This document shows positions 27,422 to 55,123 of a stretch of DNA of 64,000 nucleotides, one piece after another. The notes below the pieces were generated by a model, which had not been told where the DNA came from, searched no databases, and saw nothing but the letters and a program-made list of their open reading frames with translations. The position numbers and the translations under genes are program-made. Source of the stretch: Rostratula benghalensis (taxonomy: Eukaryota > Chordata > Aves > Charadriiformes > Rostratulidae); NCBI GenBank assembly GCA_013399305.1, contig VXAI01000244.1:929770-993769 (forward strand), in the 5' to 3' direction. Within the stretch, counting starts at the first letter, position 1. Every line of letters starts with the position of its first letter.

Positions 27422-30400
27422 GATTTAGGAAGCATTTTTTCAAAGGGCAAAGTCAACAAAAATATTATGAGGGACCCCACTGCAAATACAGAGACTCAAA
27501 ACTAACACAAGCTGCACAACACAGATCCGTAAAGTCAGTAAAATGGGACTCTGGAAGAAGCCTATGGTATGTCTCAAAGCCACTCTCACTGGTTATTCAT
27601 GCTACAGTGAACATTTATGATGCAGTTATTCAGACCACACAGCAGAAGTGACAATTTGACTAAATCTAGATCCCAGGGAGAAAGCAGACAGCTTTGTGGT
27701 AAGCCTTCTGTAAGTCCATTGTGGATCCTGTGCCCAGATCACTACCACAAAAGAAACAACCAAAGAATTCAAAATTTATTCTTTAAAAAAGTTATTTAAG
27801 AAGCAAAATAATTTACTTCAAACCAAGAGAGATGCATTATCAAAAGCAAATAATCATACAGAGTAACAACAAATCAGCCCTTGGATAAAAAGTCCAGATC
27901 CCAACAATTCCTGGAGGTTACACACAAACAGTCACTCATGGCCTGGGGAGCAAAGGGGACCACGTACAGCATCAGAACTAATTAAAACTCCCACTTCTCT
28001 CCTTCCCCTCTCAGGCCTGAAGCTGCTTGAAATCCAATTTGAAGTCATTGAACTGTACTGAAAATCACAATAGCATAAGCATCACAGTTACCACCCAAGT
28101 CCTACTGCTGACAGCAAGAACGAAATTTGAGTGCTGTTGTTCAAACAAGACCACGGAGTGGGGACACAAACAATAAGAAGCCACAGAGTTACACTGTCTC
28201 GTTAAACAGCTGTTCTCGGACCATAACAACAGAAACATTTCCTTCAGTTATTGGCACTTGTAATTTTTGAACATTAGCTTTACCCTTTTTTAATATTTTA
28301 CCCCTAAGTTGTTTATGCCTGTTCTTGTCAGTCAGGACAGTAAAGTTCACTTGGCAGTGACACCATCTTGTGCTGTTAGTTCTAAATAACAACATTTAGA
28401 CTAAGTCTACAAAACCACCTTTTCCAGGGATCTCTTGTGCAAAAACTTCTGTGCTTATCTTCTAAATAATTTCCCCAAAAGTTCTTGCATGTTTTATCCT
28501 TCACGGTCACGTCTCAGTTGCCATCAAAATCCGGGTTCTCTTATATAGACAGCTGGAAACAAAGTACAACCATTTGCTTCATGCTCACGACTTGTACAGC
28601 ACCCCAATTTTGTACCACTCGCCAGATGTGAACCTTAAGGCAGCCGGGAGTCCCAGCAGGGGGTCAGCTCCGCAGGACCCTAAAAGCTGATGCAGCCTCC
28701 TCTAAAGTTCCAGAGGTGAAGCTGATACTGATCTATCCTTACCAGATCTTCTTTCCTTGTAAGATTTTTATATTGCCCAAGAAAAAGGGAACATGAAGAG
28801 AAAGTAGATACATTTGCCAGTCCCCTTAGAATTCTGAGAATTCCTGACTTTTAGGGTTACAGCTAATACATTTTTAATGACACCTAGAACATGCCATGCA
28901 ACATAGAGAATTATCACTATCAGCCTCCACACAAAAGGAATACTTTTCCACACTTGGCTGCACAACCTTCAAAGCCAGCTGCAAGAGGTTTCCCGTGGCC
29001 ACGGGTAGCAGCTCTGAGCTCTGTAGTCCTGCATGCCAGGAAAGAAACTCTCAGGTTTCCCAAATAATCAAAACCCACACATCAACCCAGATGACAAGAT
29101 CTCACCATTCAAACACACTGCAAATGCCACATTGCTCTGTCCAAAATGCTGGGTCCACATGACCAGGTGAACATCCCAAAAGCTATCATTTTCCAGGTAT
29201 AATTTTATGAAGTGAACAACAATGTGTCACACATCACAGCTCAAAGAATGATTTAATAAATAACTTCTTTTATTTGGTGTGAGAAAACCACTGCTTGCTG
29301 ATTACAGCCACGACAGCCTGCGGTGATGGTCACTGTCACGTTCACCTTCAGGCAGAAGACGGTCAAAGGAACTCCACTTGAGGTAGAGCCAACACTATCC
29401 ATAATGCTACCCATCACTGTGTATGTTGTTGGAAAATAACGTTTTATGTAAAAATACTGTATTTTTAACTCTAGTGTTACATCAGTTAAGGGTAAAGTAA
29501 ATTGCAAAAAAGTAGTTATATGGATTATCATGGGTAAAGACAATGGGATGCAGATTGATCCTCTTCACTCCAAGGAGAGAATTAAGAATACAAGTAGTGA
29601 AGGAAGCGGTATTAAAAGGAACAATTTATTCTCTCAGTATTAACTGTTTTCAAATTTCCATTTGAAAATGAGAACTCCAAAATAAGATGTATGAATCTGA
29701 CACCAACAAATTGAAATTAAGCCTCTTGCAATTTCTCCACTGACGCCGGTTGGGCAGCCTGACTGAACGCTCCCTCTGTTGGCTGAAGGCTCTTTGCTCT
29801 TCCATCCCATCAGCTTTGCTGTGGGATACGCTGACCACATGGAACAGAATGGTGTCAGCAGCCACAGAACTAGAGGGGAACATGCTATTCCAAGGAACAG
29901 TACTAGGTTTTGCAAGAGACCACACTTGTGGTCGTTATATGAGGTGACAACCTTTTGCTCTAGTAGGAACTTGCACAGTTTATCAGCAACTCTCTTGCAC
30001 TTTGAGGCTGATTCCCATCAGTATTTCATACACCTGCACAGTCATCACAGAACTCACTTTCTTCCTCATTTTACAAGGATGCTGTTTTCAGGAACTAGCT
30101 CAGTTTTCTGTTACAGCTCATGGCCTTCACCCTCAGTCTGGACACACGAAGTCAGTGATACCCACGGCACCAGAGTCAATCCGAACTGCCACACTCCTTC
30201 CCTGACATGAAAACTCTCCAACTACATTTTACAGAGAGACATTTTGAAGAGACTACATCTACAGTCCGATGGTAAGAAACTAATTCAGAAAAAAATAATT
30301 TGCAAGCTACAGACAGAGATGAATAACAGCTGTCCAAACTAACTAACCTCCAGTTATGAAATTAACTATTGAGAAGCTGCCCATAAATGTTGGCATTTAA

Positions 30401-31946
30401 TGTTAAAAATGAACAGCTGACTAATTTGGTCCAACTGGGAAGAGATCTGAATGCTGCAGAAAAACAATATAAACATTCCACCTACAAAGAAAGTAAAAAA
30501 CAGATGCAGTATGTGTCCCCCCAAGTTCAAGAGTCTTACAAGTGCCTGCTGGATCTTCCAGCCCACAACTTCCTGTCTTAGTATCCTGCCAGGAAGAGAG
30601 GTCATCCACACAAGACTTGCCTGCTGAAGACAATGAGCTCCCCAGAAATTCCAGTCCTTGGGGTTTCCCTCAAGCCAAGGGAACAGGGGACAGCTTCAAA
30701 TCTTCTTAGCAAACAGGCACTTACATTAGGAAAGATATCTCCTTTTTATTACAGAAAATGAAGATCAGTTAAGTGGTACGCCTGGCACAAAGGAGATGTT
30801 GTAAATGTGCTGTACGGGTGTACAGAGAGCAGATACCAATCCCATATGTGACAGGAGCATTCACGGTGGCAAAATAATTTCTGACATTACCCGCCAAGCA
30901 ATGATTAGAGCCACTCCTCTGACAGCACTGCAAATCGGAATCCAGTAGAAAGGGGACAAACATCACTTCTAGTTTTTACTTTAGAGGTAAAGTGTCATCT
31001 TTTTCACAGCATTTAGTCTCTAAAGTTCACTTTTCTTGTGACTGGTTTTCCTCTTTAACAAACTCGGATGACACAGTGAGAAAAGAAACCCAGTACATCA
31101 AGAGATGCGCCTGCTCCGATAGCTGAGCAGGGAGGTAGATGCCATAGATGTTCTCTTCAGATGGAGCACATAAAAGGACCTTGTGCTAGTTATCTGGTAC
31201 CAAGATACTGGTCACTGGCACCAAAATACTGCAGGGCATCAGCATGAGACGCAATACAGTAGCATCGAGACTCATCCAGCAGCTACATCTGAACCACGTG
31301 TCCTTGGCATCTGGAACAGAAAGGCATCTCTAATTAGTCCCCCACTGCAATGGAGGTGCAGTGCAACAGCCCTGTGTTTACTGTGATGAGAAACCTTTTT
31401 ACACAACTGTTGAAAAGCATTTCACTCAGTTAGGGAACTCATAATTTTCATTATTGGTGTTATTTTACTTGACTAATCTTTGAAAAGTGCATATTCCAGA
31501 GGAACACAGCTCAAGACAAACTGCGCAGAAGTCAATCAATCATCAGCAAATGGCAACTGCAGAACTGTGCACACTCCTCACTCTTATCCAGATGTTTCTT
31601 GCATACAAGACAGAAATTACACATTCTCCAAATACTCAAAAAGTTTTCCCAAAGGAAGCAGACACTGACAAGAACAATACAGAAAACCACACAATCATCA
31701 GGTGAGTGATGGCTACAGCCAAAAGGTTTCTGTGAATAGAATTTCCTTTTCCTAAGCTTTGCTATCTACCTAGAGGAGAAAAAATATTGCTCAAGTAGTA
31801 ATTAATTGTAGGATCAAAATCTCAGTGGGCTTTAGAATAGGGAAAAATCCCACCTACATAGCAGGTATTTCTAAAACACGCTTACCAACAACTGAAATAC
31901 ATACAAACAAGAAGCCAATGGAAAATGTAAATTACAGCTCACCTTA

Positions 31947-34560
<2,614 letters not shown>

Positions 34561-34579
34561 TTTTCAAAATCAGTAAAAC

Positions 34580-34585
34580 TTTATT
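34580..34585 (-). terminator. CSDE1: CSDE1 poly(A) signal AATAAA
   Basis: AATAAA on the minus strand, about 1.24 kb past the CSDE1 stop and about 225 bp before the NRAS ATG. Sequence turns from AT-rich 3' UTR to GC-rich promoter immediately beyond it, so it is probably the distal CSDE1 signal. Other minus-strand AATAAA hexamers within the 3' UTR (around 34953 and 35683) may give shorter transcripts. Confidence 0.75.
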
Positions 34586-34701
34586 CTATTTCCATTCTTT
34601 GCCATTAACAGAAAAAAATTGGAGAAAGCAATGTTTGTTTTACAAAGATAATGCATCTCCCAGAGAAGAAAACCCTAAATTGAGAATAGAGGTAACATGA
34701 A

Positions 34702-34728
34702 CCCCCCCGCTCCCTCCCCCTCCCCCCC
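34702..34728 (-). promoter_or_regulatory. CSDE1: G-quadruplex-like G tracts in CSDE1 3' UTR
   Basis: On the CSDE1 sense strand, runs of 7, 5, 3 and 7 G (with one further isolated G) are separated by one to three bases, which fits the four-tract quadruplex rule. It lies about 120 nt upstream of the poly(A) signal. Confidence 0.6.
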
Positions 34729-35824
34729 AAAAAAAACCAACCAAAAGCCACAGTACTGCCCTCTATTCAAAGAAAGTAACTCCTGATCTTTTTGGTTAAA
34801 GTAATACTTAGACCAATCATTCCGTTTTCTTGCTTGATAAAGAGTGACGGGAAATGGAGGGAGGGGCAGAGGAGGGGGGGGAAAGAAAGCACACAGACAT
34901 CAACTATTTCACCTTGATGAAAGTCTCAATACAGCTATGGAAAGCCTAAGTATTTATTCTTTTACAGTACACTGGGTGCCGGCTGCAAAAAAAAAGAAGA
35001 AAAAAAAAAAGTATTCACTTCAGGCACAACTTCTTTCTTTTTAAATTTAAATCAGTAAAAGAAACTGGGTTTAGAAGCTGCAGTGTTCTAAGCAGCAGCA
35101 GATTTGTGCATTGTTTTAAATATATTTAAATTACCACACTGATGGCACACCTCAGCCCTACGAAATTCTGCACTGCACGTGTTTCAGAATGCTACAAAAA
35201 TAAGTCTACCCCCAGAAAGAGACTTTCATTGAGCTCTAACAACTTTACTGGCTAAAGGACTCGAGTTAAATGAAATATGAAAACATTTTTAACATTTGGC
35301 CATCAAGTTAAGTTATCTGAATGTTCATGCAGATTTATATGAACTTTTTCCGCCCTCGTATGGTCCTCAGAATTTGAGCAGAGCGAGCTAAAGTGAGCCT
35401 TCCACATGGAAGGGAAGACGTAACACAGCTGAGCACTAAGGCATGGTAATACCCTAGCCAAAATAACAAAGATAAAGCGTAGGTAACTGTAGTGCAGAAT
35501 TCCATAAGGTCTACCGGGGCAGAGCTCTCTATAATGTTTACTCACATAGGCAATGGAGATTTGCAGTTAACAGTTGCGTTAAATGCACCATTCAAAACAA
35601 GCTTCTAAAATGTGATACTATAAGGCGCCACCTTAAGTTCTCCAGAATGCAACTGTGCATAACTTTAAATGGTTTCATAAATTTATTTTAAACATAACAT
35701 GAGAAGGTGTTAAAACTGGTGTAATAGCTTCGTAGAATTTGGAGGAAGGGATGAATAGGGAGATATTCAGTACCCTTCACCAGCCCCCACCACTCAGTCG
35801 TAGGTCAGGTATGGGTTTTGTGGA

Positions 35825-48118
<12,294 letters not shown>

Positions 48119-50545
48119 CTGTTTAAAAGAAAGCATGGTGGCGGGATGGAAACGCAACAGACAGTACTTAAAAGAAGTTTCCTTTCTTTATGCCACACAA
48201 CAGAGTAACAATCACAACGAGCTTGTGTAAGTTATTGTAACAAGCAAATTATAACCATTTTTAAAATGAATGTCAAAACAGTCAAGCTTTGGTAAAACAA
48301 TAATCCTTTAAGTTCAGAAAAGCAACATGTACAAAACAGCCTAGCACTATACTCCCAAAATAAAGCTTGCTTAAACCAAAACACAGTTCTGACTTTCTTC
48401 AGTAGTATTCCTCAAAATACTCCCACATCCCCTATTCTCACATTAGAGCCTGAAAACATCTAAAGTATCTGTTCTTCAAAATTAAACAGGGAGATAGGAA
48501 AATGCAATGGTTATGAACCGACAGAACTAGGTTCACAACCTTGCAAAGTTTGTCCCCTGTCTGTTCAGTCTTCATACTAAAAAAAAATAATAATATGGTT
48601 TTAGGTATTTAAACACTTCTGCAGTTATGGAATTAATATCCAGAATTAAACTAACGTTTCTGTTGCATAGGAGCTCAAGTGCTAGAGAAACTAGGAAAAC
48701 TTGAAAACAGCATTAAACTGAAGAAGTTAAAGCTGTCATGAACTGTTAAATTAACTTACACCCTTAAACTATTCTGTTGTGTGTGTCTCTGTCTTTTCAA
48801 GTCACAGACTCAAACTTTAAATATTCACAAGTTTTTACTAACTCGCTCACTTCTTCATGTAAAACTCTCATTTTTAAAGCAAGCAATTTCTATTTAGAGG
48901 TTAGCAATTATATCAGCTGAAAAGTATTGTACCTCACCAAACACTCTCATTCAAAAAAAGACTACTGAAGCAACTCTTCCCTCTCCCCAGCCAATATGCA
49001 TCTTGAAATACAGTTTGGAGAACTTTATTTGCTGCAGTTTTTAGCATGTTTGTTTTGAAAACAGAATGAGACTGTATCTGTTCTCTGCTTTCTTGTTGCA
49101 TCAAGCAGAAGAAATTCAATGTTAGCCAGCAATATGTTAATTGGAAATAGAAGACATACGATTAACCTAAAGTAAGAAGAATGACCGTTTTCCAACACAG
49201 ACATCAGGTTAACTTAAAGTATGAAAGGTATCATTATGGCACATCTCGTGATGCTGTTTGGAAACTGATCAAAGAGCACCACTCCAATATATGTACTCTC
49301 GCCTTTTGAGGAAGGCAACCCCCAGAGCATTCCATGCACAAGAAGTCTTATGTTTCATTTTAATGCATCCTAGAGTTTGAAATAATTTTCAAACATAAGC
49401 TGGTCCTGCAAGTGTGTTGGCTGAGAAAAGGGAAAATGATACATTATTATACCTATTCCCAGGAGAAGAGGCAAGACCATTAACCCGTCCCAAAAGCTCA
49501 AATCAGCGTGACAAATGCTTTTTGAGTGTTGTTTACAAAACAGCCACTTCACATATCTAATACAAGGAAGTACACAAAGAAACACATACTGCTGCCACAG
49601 CCATTAACAGACTGCTACTAAAGGTATATCACATACAAAAAATGACAAAAATCTACCTAAACATTAAGTTCAGCATAGCCTGGGTTAGGATTAGAAAACC
49701 ACACTGCTGTAATCTCTTGCTCAAAGACTACCATTGCATGATACCATTTGAATAGTTTTGAGTTTAAAGGAGTATTAGTAGCATAGTACAAAGAGCTCAT
49801 CATTAATCATCTGAAGCCTACAAAAATACACTCCTCAGGGTGGCACTAAGATTTGCTGTTTTTCAGATGCTTGTCATATTCCAAGACTCATTCAAACAAA
49901 GTTATAATGGAGCATAACAAAAAAAAACCCAAAAAAAACCACAACAACCCACAACAAAAACAACACCCCCACAAAAAAAACCCAGCACTACCAGCCAAAA
50001 CAAATACCAAGTCTAGTTATACACATGACCAGGAGTACTATCACAAAACTTTAAGAAATTTCTAGTAATGGGCTACAAGGTATTAATGTACAAACAATAC
50101 TTGCTGGGATCTTCAATAAAACAGTTCTATACTGAACCATGATGACTACCTGTCTGTGCTGTCCACTCCCAACAGCTGGCTTTTAACACAGCTGATCTGT
50201 CCATTCACAAGAGTAAGAGCTACAAATCCCACCAGTACACATACTCAGAGGAAGAAAAACAAACACTGCAGCAAGGTTTAAAGAACACTAAATGGAGGTT
50301 ATTTGGAAAAAACAGAAAAGAGTTTGGAACCACAACACTACTGTTACTAAAAGAGAGAAAAATTAATAATCAGCTCTCTAGGATTGTTAAACAGAACCAT
50401 ATTGCAGGTACTAGTAACTCATCATACTGTACTAAACTGACACACAGCAAATAACTGCTAAGAAAACCCTTACAAAACTCACTCCCTCTGTTGACAACTT
50501 CAGTCTAGAAATATACATAACTCTTTATATAACACATGTACCAAC

Positions 50546-50626
50546 CTCGCAGTGATATTCAAATATTGCACTTTCAGTAGTATTAGCCGATTCTTCTGTT
50601 TCAGCACAAGTTTCTAAGAATGAAGA
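50546..50626 (-). other. CSDE1: candidate CSDE1 5' UTR exon (81 nt, open frame)
   Basis: On the minus strand an AG acceptor, preceded by a long T/C-rich tract (plus strand 50630-50700 is almost pure purine), opens 27 sense codons (SSFLETCAETEESANTT then ESAIFEYHCE) and ends at a GTTGGT donor. It would join the ATG exon in phase 0. The absence of stops and the protein-like composition suggest a real exon, but no homologue was recalled. Confidence 0.6.
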
Positions 50627-53220
50627 CTGCTATTAAAAAAAAAACAACAAACCAAAACACAAAAGGAAGAGAAAGAGAAAAAAGAGAGAAAGAAAAAAAT
50701 AGCAAGAGAACGTGATCTATCAAGCTAACAGAGAACAAGCGCTGCTGCCCTGGGCAGTTTCAATACAGCACTGGAGAAAACAAAGACTATTAGCAGCGTC
50801 GGGACGTGCTCTTTTGAAGCTGTTGAGTAGGCACAAACTTCTTGTTTCAGATCAAGCCTTGTATCTTCAGTGTAGGTTTCCTCTTCTTTGGTCTTGAGTT
50901 GTTGTTACGATGTGGTATATTTTTTTTTCCTGATCTGAACTTGAAGCAGCAGTTTCAGGTGGTAAATTCTGTTCTGTTCCACTTCATACTGAAGAAAGAA
51001 AAAAGACACATACATAAAGTATCACATTAAAAAAATGAATTAGCCATCAGTCACAGGTGTTCCTACAAACAGGAACAGGTGCATTTCCTCTACCTCAATA
51101 CTGTAGATTTGATCCATGCTAGGAAAGATCATTTTACACATATATTTGGTATTCTCATTTTCAGTTTTGTTTTCCAAAACGCTCTCTCTACCTCCAAGCC
51201 AGTGATATGGTATTTTCGATTTTAAACTCTTCAGGTGCAGTTCAGCATTTCAAGAAAAGTCCCAGTTTGTACAATTAAAAGAGCAACTTCATCTTGATGA
51301 ATAGCAACATCATTTAATGCAAGTCTTAATTCTCCTACCAGTAATTTTATATAGGTGCTGTCTTTCAATTTAATTAGTTAAACCCTATTTCTACTCTGTG
51401 CAAGCACTTACGTGTAGTGGGGAATTAGAACCTCCTGATATTTTTTTTTTTTTTCCCCAAAAGTCAAGGACTAGCAAATGAGCAAAAATATGGACAAAGC
51501 CTATTTCTCCACTGTGGGGGGAAAGTGAATTTCACAATTGATATTGAGCTTTGAATTCTTTTAAGTGAACTTGAAAAAGTCAACTTAAGTGACTGAAACA
51601 TGAACGCAAAGATGTTTAACTCTCATCACAGTGAAAATGCTGACTGCAGTCAGCTATGACAAGTAAGAACTCTAAACCCTAGAAGGACACAGTGATATGC
51701 AAATTCATCACCCAGTTTTCACAGAAGTTTGTATTTCAATGACCTCTCCTCCAGGTGAAGGATATTCCTTTAGTCACTAGTCTGAAAAAAAACTTTCAGC
51801 TGATGTAAGTTTTCTTGTCAGACCACTACACATACATGAATGAGACTAGGGAAGAAACTGGATGATGGCAGCACAAGCCAATATCTGGTGAAAGGTTTGC
51901 AGTGAAAGACGCAATTGGGGGGAAAAAAAGGCAAAACAGAAACCAACACCACAAAAAACACACACACAAACAAAATCAGAAGACAAAAAGCTACTGCAAA
52001 AATAACACAATCACTAGACTTTTCACATACATCCAGGCAACCATTACCACAATCTCTCTCAGGATAGCACTATTTTTTGGACAACATTTCATATCTCAAG
52101 CGAGTATTTCCCTAACCAAGTTCAGGAGAAATGAAGAAGGCATTCACTGTACTGTGCACTGGGAAATGCACAGAGACACTTCTCACTCATCTAATTAAGA
52201 CTATAGTTAGAGCTCTACAAGAGATGTAATTTGTATCCTATTACATTTTTCATTTTTCTGTGCACAGACTATACTAAATTTTAATAGAATAATCAAAACA
52301 TCTCTTCTGCCCAAAGATGACTAAAGCTAATTTTGTCAAGTAATGGAATAAGGCATAAGCTTTTCCCTTAAAAGTCAGTTCAATGTGATAATAAGGTTGG
52401 ATTTACTACACTTAAGTCTTCATAAAAAATGGTGTTGTCAGTGAGCATAGCTCAAAATAAAACAACCCAAAAAACAAACAAAAACCTTTAGTGTGCATGT
52501 CTGCCTCAAATTCTTTACTTTTTAATTCAGCTACTATAAATACTCCTCCGAACTGTAAACAGCCTAGGCAGCTGCCCGGTTCCCAAGTCACACTGCGTTC
52601 TGCATTTGTATATTTACAGCTGAAAGGATTAATGAAAAGACAGGAAAGGGCTGTACAAGTCCTGTTCTTGAAGTCTTTCAGACACAGATTTCACCAGATT
52701 ATAGTAACTCACAAAACGCTATTCACAGCTGGAAAGCATCTACACAACCTAACAGTAGAACTTGCTGGATTACACTGCTTTGTTTAACATTCTTCACAAA
52801 AATAGGTAAATGGAAGAACACGTATTTTACTGGATTAGAACACATGCTTCTAGAAATAACCATCTCTTACGTGGCTAGGATAAAATTTAATAGAAATAAC
52901 ACTTTGTATTTTTAGTACGCGTACACAACACAGCTATTAGATGTTACTTGGAGATAAAGCTCTCAAGTATCTTTTCAGATGAATACTGGAAAGCAGTGCT
53001 GAACACTTGCTCTCGAGCACTACAAACAATACAATAGCAGCTGTAAGATCAGCTGCTAACATTGACTAAATTAGTGAAGCCACTTTTCCGTAAAAAAGCC
53101 ACCAAACCCAACCATCTATGGGAAAACAAAAAAGTTAAGTAACTTCCAAGGACATCTGTAAAGACCCGTATACACACGGAATTACTTAAAAGCAACAGTG
53201 ATCTGAAAAATCCCCTTTCT
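50627..53220. other. CSDE1 first-intron sequence, nothing else seen
   Basis: AT-rich intron between the candidate untranslated exon and the CpG island. I see no exon, RNA gene or clear repeat apart from the purine-rich tract at 50630-50700 and short A/T runs. Confidence 0.6.
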
Positions 53221-53657
53221 TTTACCGGGTCTTGGGCTTGGGGAAGAGCCCTGCACTCGTTATTACTGCAGACAACAGAAAGCGGGCCCCACACCGGCAG
53301 GCGGGCCGCAGGCCTTCCGCCGGGACCCGCGGCCTGCAGCAAGATGGTGGCCGCGGAGCGGGGCGGCAAGCCCGGCCGAGGGGCGGTGCCTGCAGCCGCG
53401 GCCGGCGGCGCTGGAGCAGGGGGTGCTGGCGGCGGGGGGCGCGGCCGGCCCACAGCCAAGGCCTACGCTATGACAGCGCAAAGGCGGAGGAGGGCCGCGC
53501 CGGGCGCTACCGTTTTCCGCCCCGGCGTCAGGGCAGGCCCAGTGGAAGGAGTGGTCACCCCGCCACCCTCCCCGCACACAAAGGGGGGTGATGGCGGCCG
53601 CTCCCCCTCACACAAAGGGACGGGGCCCAGTCCCCGCGCCGGGCGGGGCCGCGCGCG

Positions 53658-53936
53658 GCACGCCGGGAGCCGCAGCCAGCACCCAGGAGGCCCCGCGCCG
53701 GAGCCCCGCCCGCGGCCTGCCGGGACCCGTAGTCCCCGCGGCACCACCCCCGGCCCGCCCGCCGCCCGCTGGCCTGCAGGCCCCAGGCAGCCCCGCGGCC
53801 CCCAGGCCGCGCAGCGTGCCGGGAAAGCGAGTTCCAGCGCGGCTGCAGCCCCGCCCTCACGGCAAGGGGGCGCCCCCACCCTTAGGGCCCCGGCGGCGAC
53901 GCGTCCCCCCACAGAACGCCGGGAAGCGTAGTGCGC
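53658..53936 (+). promoter_or_regulatory. cluster of ZNF143/SBS-like motifs
   Basis: Four copies related to the GCCTNCTGGGANTTGTAGT element lie in the same orientation at about 53658-53677, 53715-53737, 53814-53835 and 53914-53936. Each shares a GCCGGGA core and, in three, a downstream GTAGT or GAGTTC part. TpG positions of the consensus appear as CpG. They are in the 5' end of CSDE1 intron 1. Confidence 0.5.
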
Positions 53937-54200
53937 ACGCCGCCGCGGCCCAGCCACCCGCGACTGCCGGTACTTCCATCCGCAGCGCCAGCGGCCTCCT
54001 TCTCTCCCACCGCGCTCCGCGCAGGCGAGGGGAGGCCACGGGCACCTTTACCTCGCCGCAACAAGCGGTACACAGGGCCAGGCCCAGAGGTGCCCTCTGC
54101 CTCCTCCGGCAGTTCCCAGGGGCCGCCGTACCACCTCAGCGCCGCGAGCGCTGCCCGAGAGGCGCCGGGAGCCGCGGCGGCCACCGCCCGCCGTACTCAC

Positions 54201-54290
54201 CCCAACAGCTCAGCGCCCCCGCTCCAGCGCCGCCATGAGCAGCACGGCACCGCACGTAGGAACAGACCCGGCCTCTCGCGAGACCGCGGG
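54201..54290 (-). other. CSDE1: CSDE1 untranslated first exon with in-frame uORF
   Basis: A GTGAGT donor on the minus strand sits at 54199-54200 after CTGTTGGG. The exon includes an ATG at 54236 starting an 8-codon uORF (MAALERGR, TGA) that ends three codons before the donor. The 5' limit is a guess; the start site should lie downstream of the TCTCGCGAGA element. Confidence 0.65.
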
Positions 54291-54483
54291 CGGGGCCGCG
54301 CCTGCGCACATGGCCGCTCACCGCCTGCCCGTTGCGCATGCGCACTCCCAAGCGGGCCGGCGGCGGAGGCGCGCGCTAACGGCTGTCGCGCCTGAGACGC
54401 TTCCCTCAGCGGCACGCGCCCCGCGGCACCTGTTTAAGCTCCTCCTGTTAATTAGGACCTATTGCTAATGAATAATAAACTCA

Positions 54484-55123
54484 GCAGTTAAAGCGACTGC
54501 TGTTTACTTTCCACTGTTTCTGAGGAACGTTCACCTACTCCGGGAAAATGAAGGTAAAAACAGCGTCACCGGCGTTACAACAGATAAAATGCAACGTTTT
54601 TAGTCGTGGTAATTTTTCCTTGGGGCAAGGTAACAATTAGAGGGGGTGGGAAAGACTTGGGTACGTGCGGAAGACAGAATTATCCCCGGGATCCACAAAA
54701 CAAAAGACACTTGAGAAAACGCTGTCCGTCAGGGTTTTTTATTCCCTCTTGAACCATTTCTAATAGAAAAGGATCGCATACAAGAACACTCCTGTACAGA
54801 AATCCCTTATGACTACCAGAGAATCTTGCTGGATATTCCAGGTGATTGCAACAAGATGTATCTTATTAAGCCCAAGAATGTGAATCACCTCCATATATCA
54901 AAATCATAACTTGGAAAAAAGTAGCATAAACATTTAATATTGAAAATTAGATGTTTACTGCTCTTGGAGGATTATTTTTTGATCACAGGTAAGACAGAAA
55001 TCTTTATATAAAAGCATTGTTAAAACACCACAATATTGGCAAATCCCTACAAAACTGCAATTCTCATTTCACTCAATGTAAGATTTTGCAGTAACTACAT
55101 AACATATTTGTCACTGGACTTAC
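54484..55123. other. SIKE1: CSDE1-SIKE1 intergenic / SIKE1 3' end
   Basis: Between the CSDE1 island and the region downstream of SIKE1. Minus-strand AATAAA at 54738-54743 (and another at 55271-55276) could end SIKE1 transcripts; no AATAAA is seen nearer its stop. If the first is used, the SIKE1 3' UTR would be about 2.2 kb and contain an antisense CR1. Confidence 0.45.

Larger units (their letters stand above)
22888..31942. other. AMPD1 5' flank and NRAS 3' region, no coding exon recognised
   Basis: Roughly 9 kb with only short, non-conserved open frames. It must contain AMPD1 exon 1 and promoter (somewhere right of 22887) and the NRAS 3' UTR exon(s) left of 31942. Minus-strand AATAAA hexamers that could end NRAS transcripts appear at 30745-30750, 29625-29630 and 27775-27780, among others. 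Two long poly-T tracts are listed separately. I could not separate the two genes' territories. Confidence 0.6.
53225..54430 (-). promoter_or_regulatory. CSDE1: CSDE1 CpG island and promoter
   Basis: About 1.2 kb of CpG-dense sequence in AT-rich surroundings, covering the first exon, upstream promoter and start of intron 1. It contains the palindrome TCTCGCGAGA (54274-54283), a known CpG-island core-promoter element, and a perfect NRF1 site GCGCATGCGC (54334-54343), both just 5' of the first exon. No TATA box is seen. Confidence 0.85.

Noticed and set aside
53344..54238. Plus and minus open frames of 150-216 codons in the CSDE1 island
   Set aside because: Overlapping open frames in nearly all phases reflect base composition, not coding.
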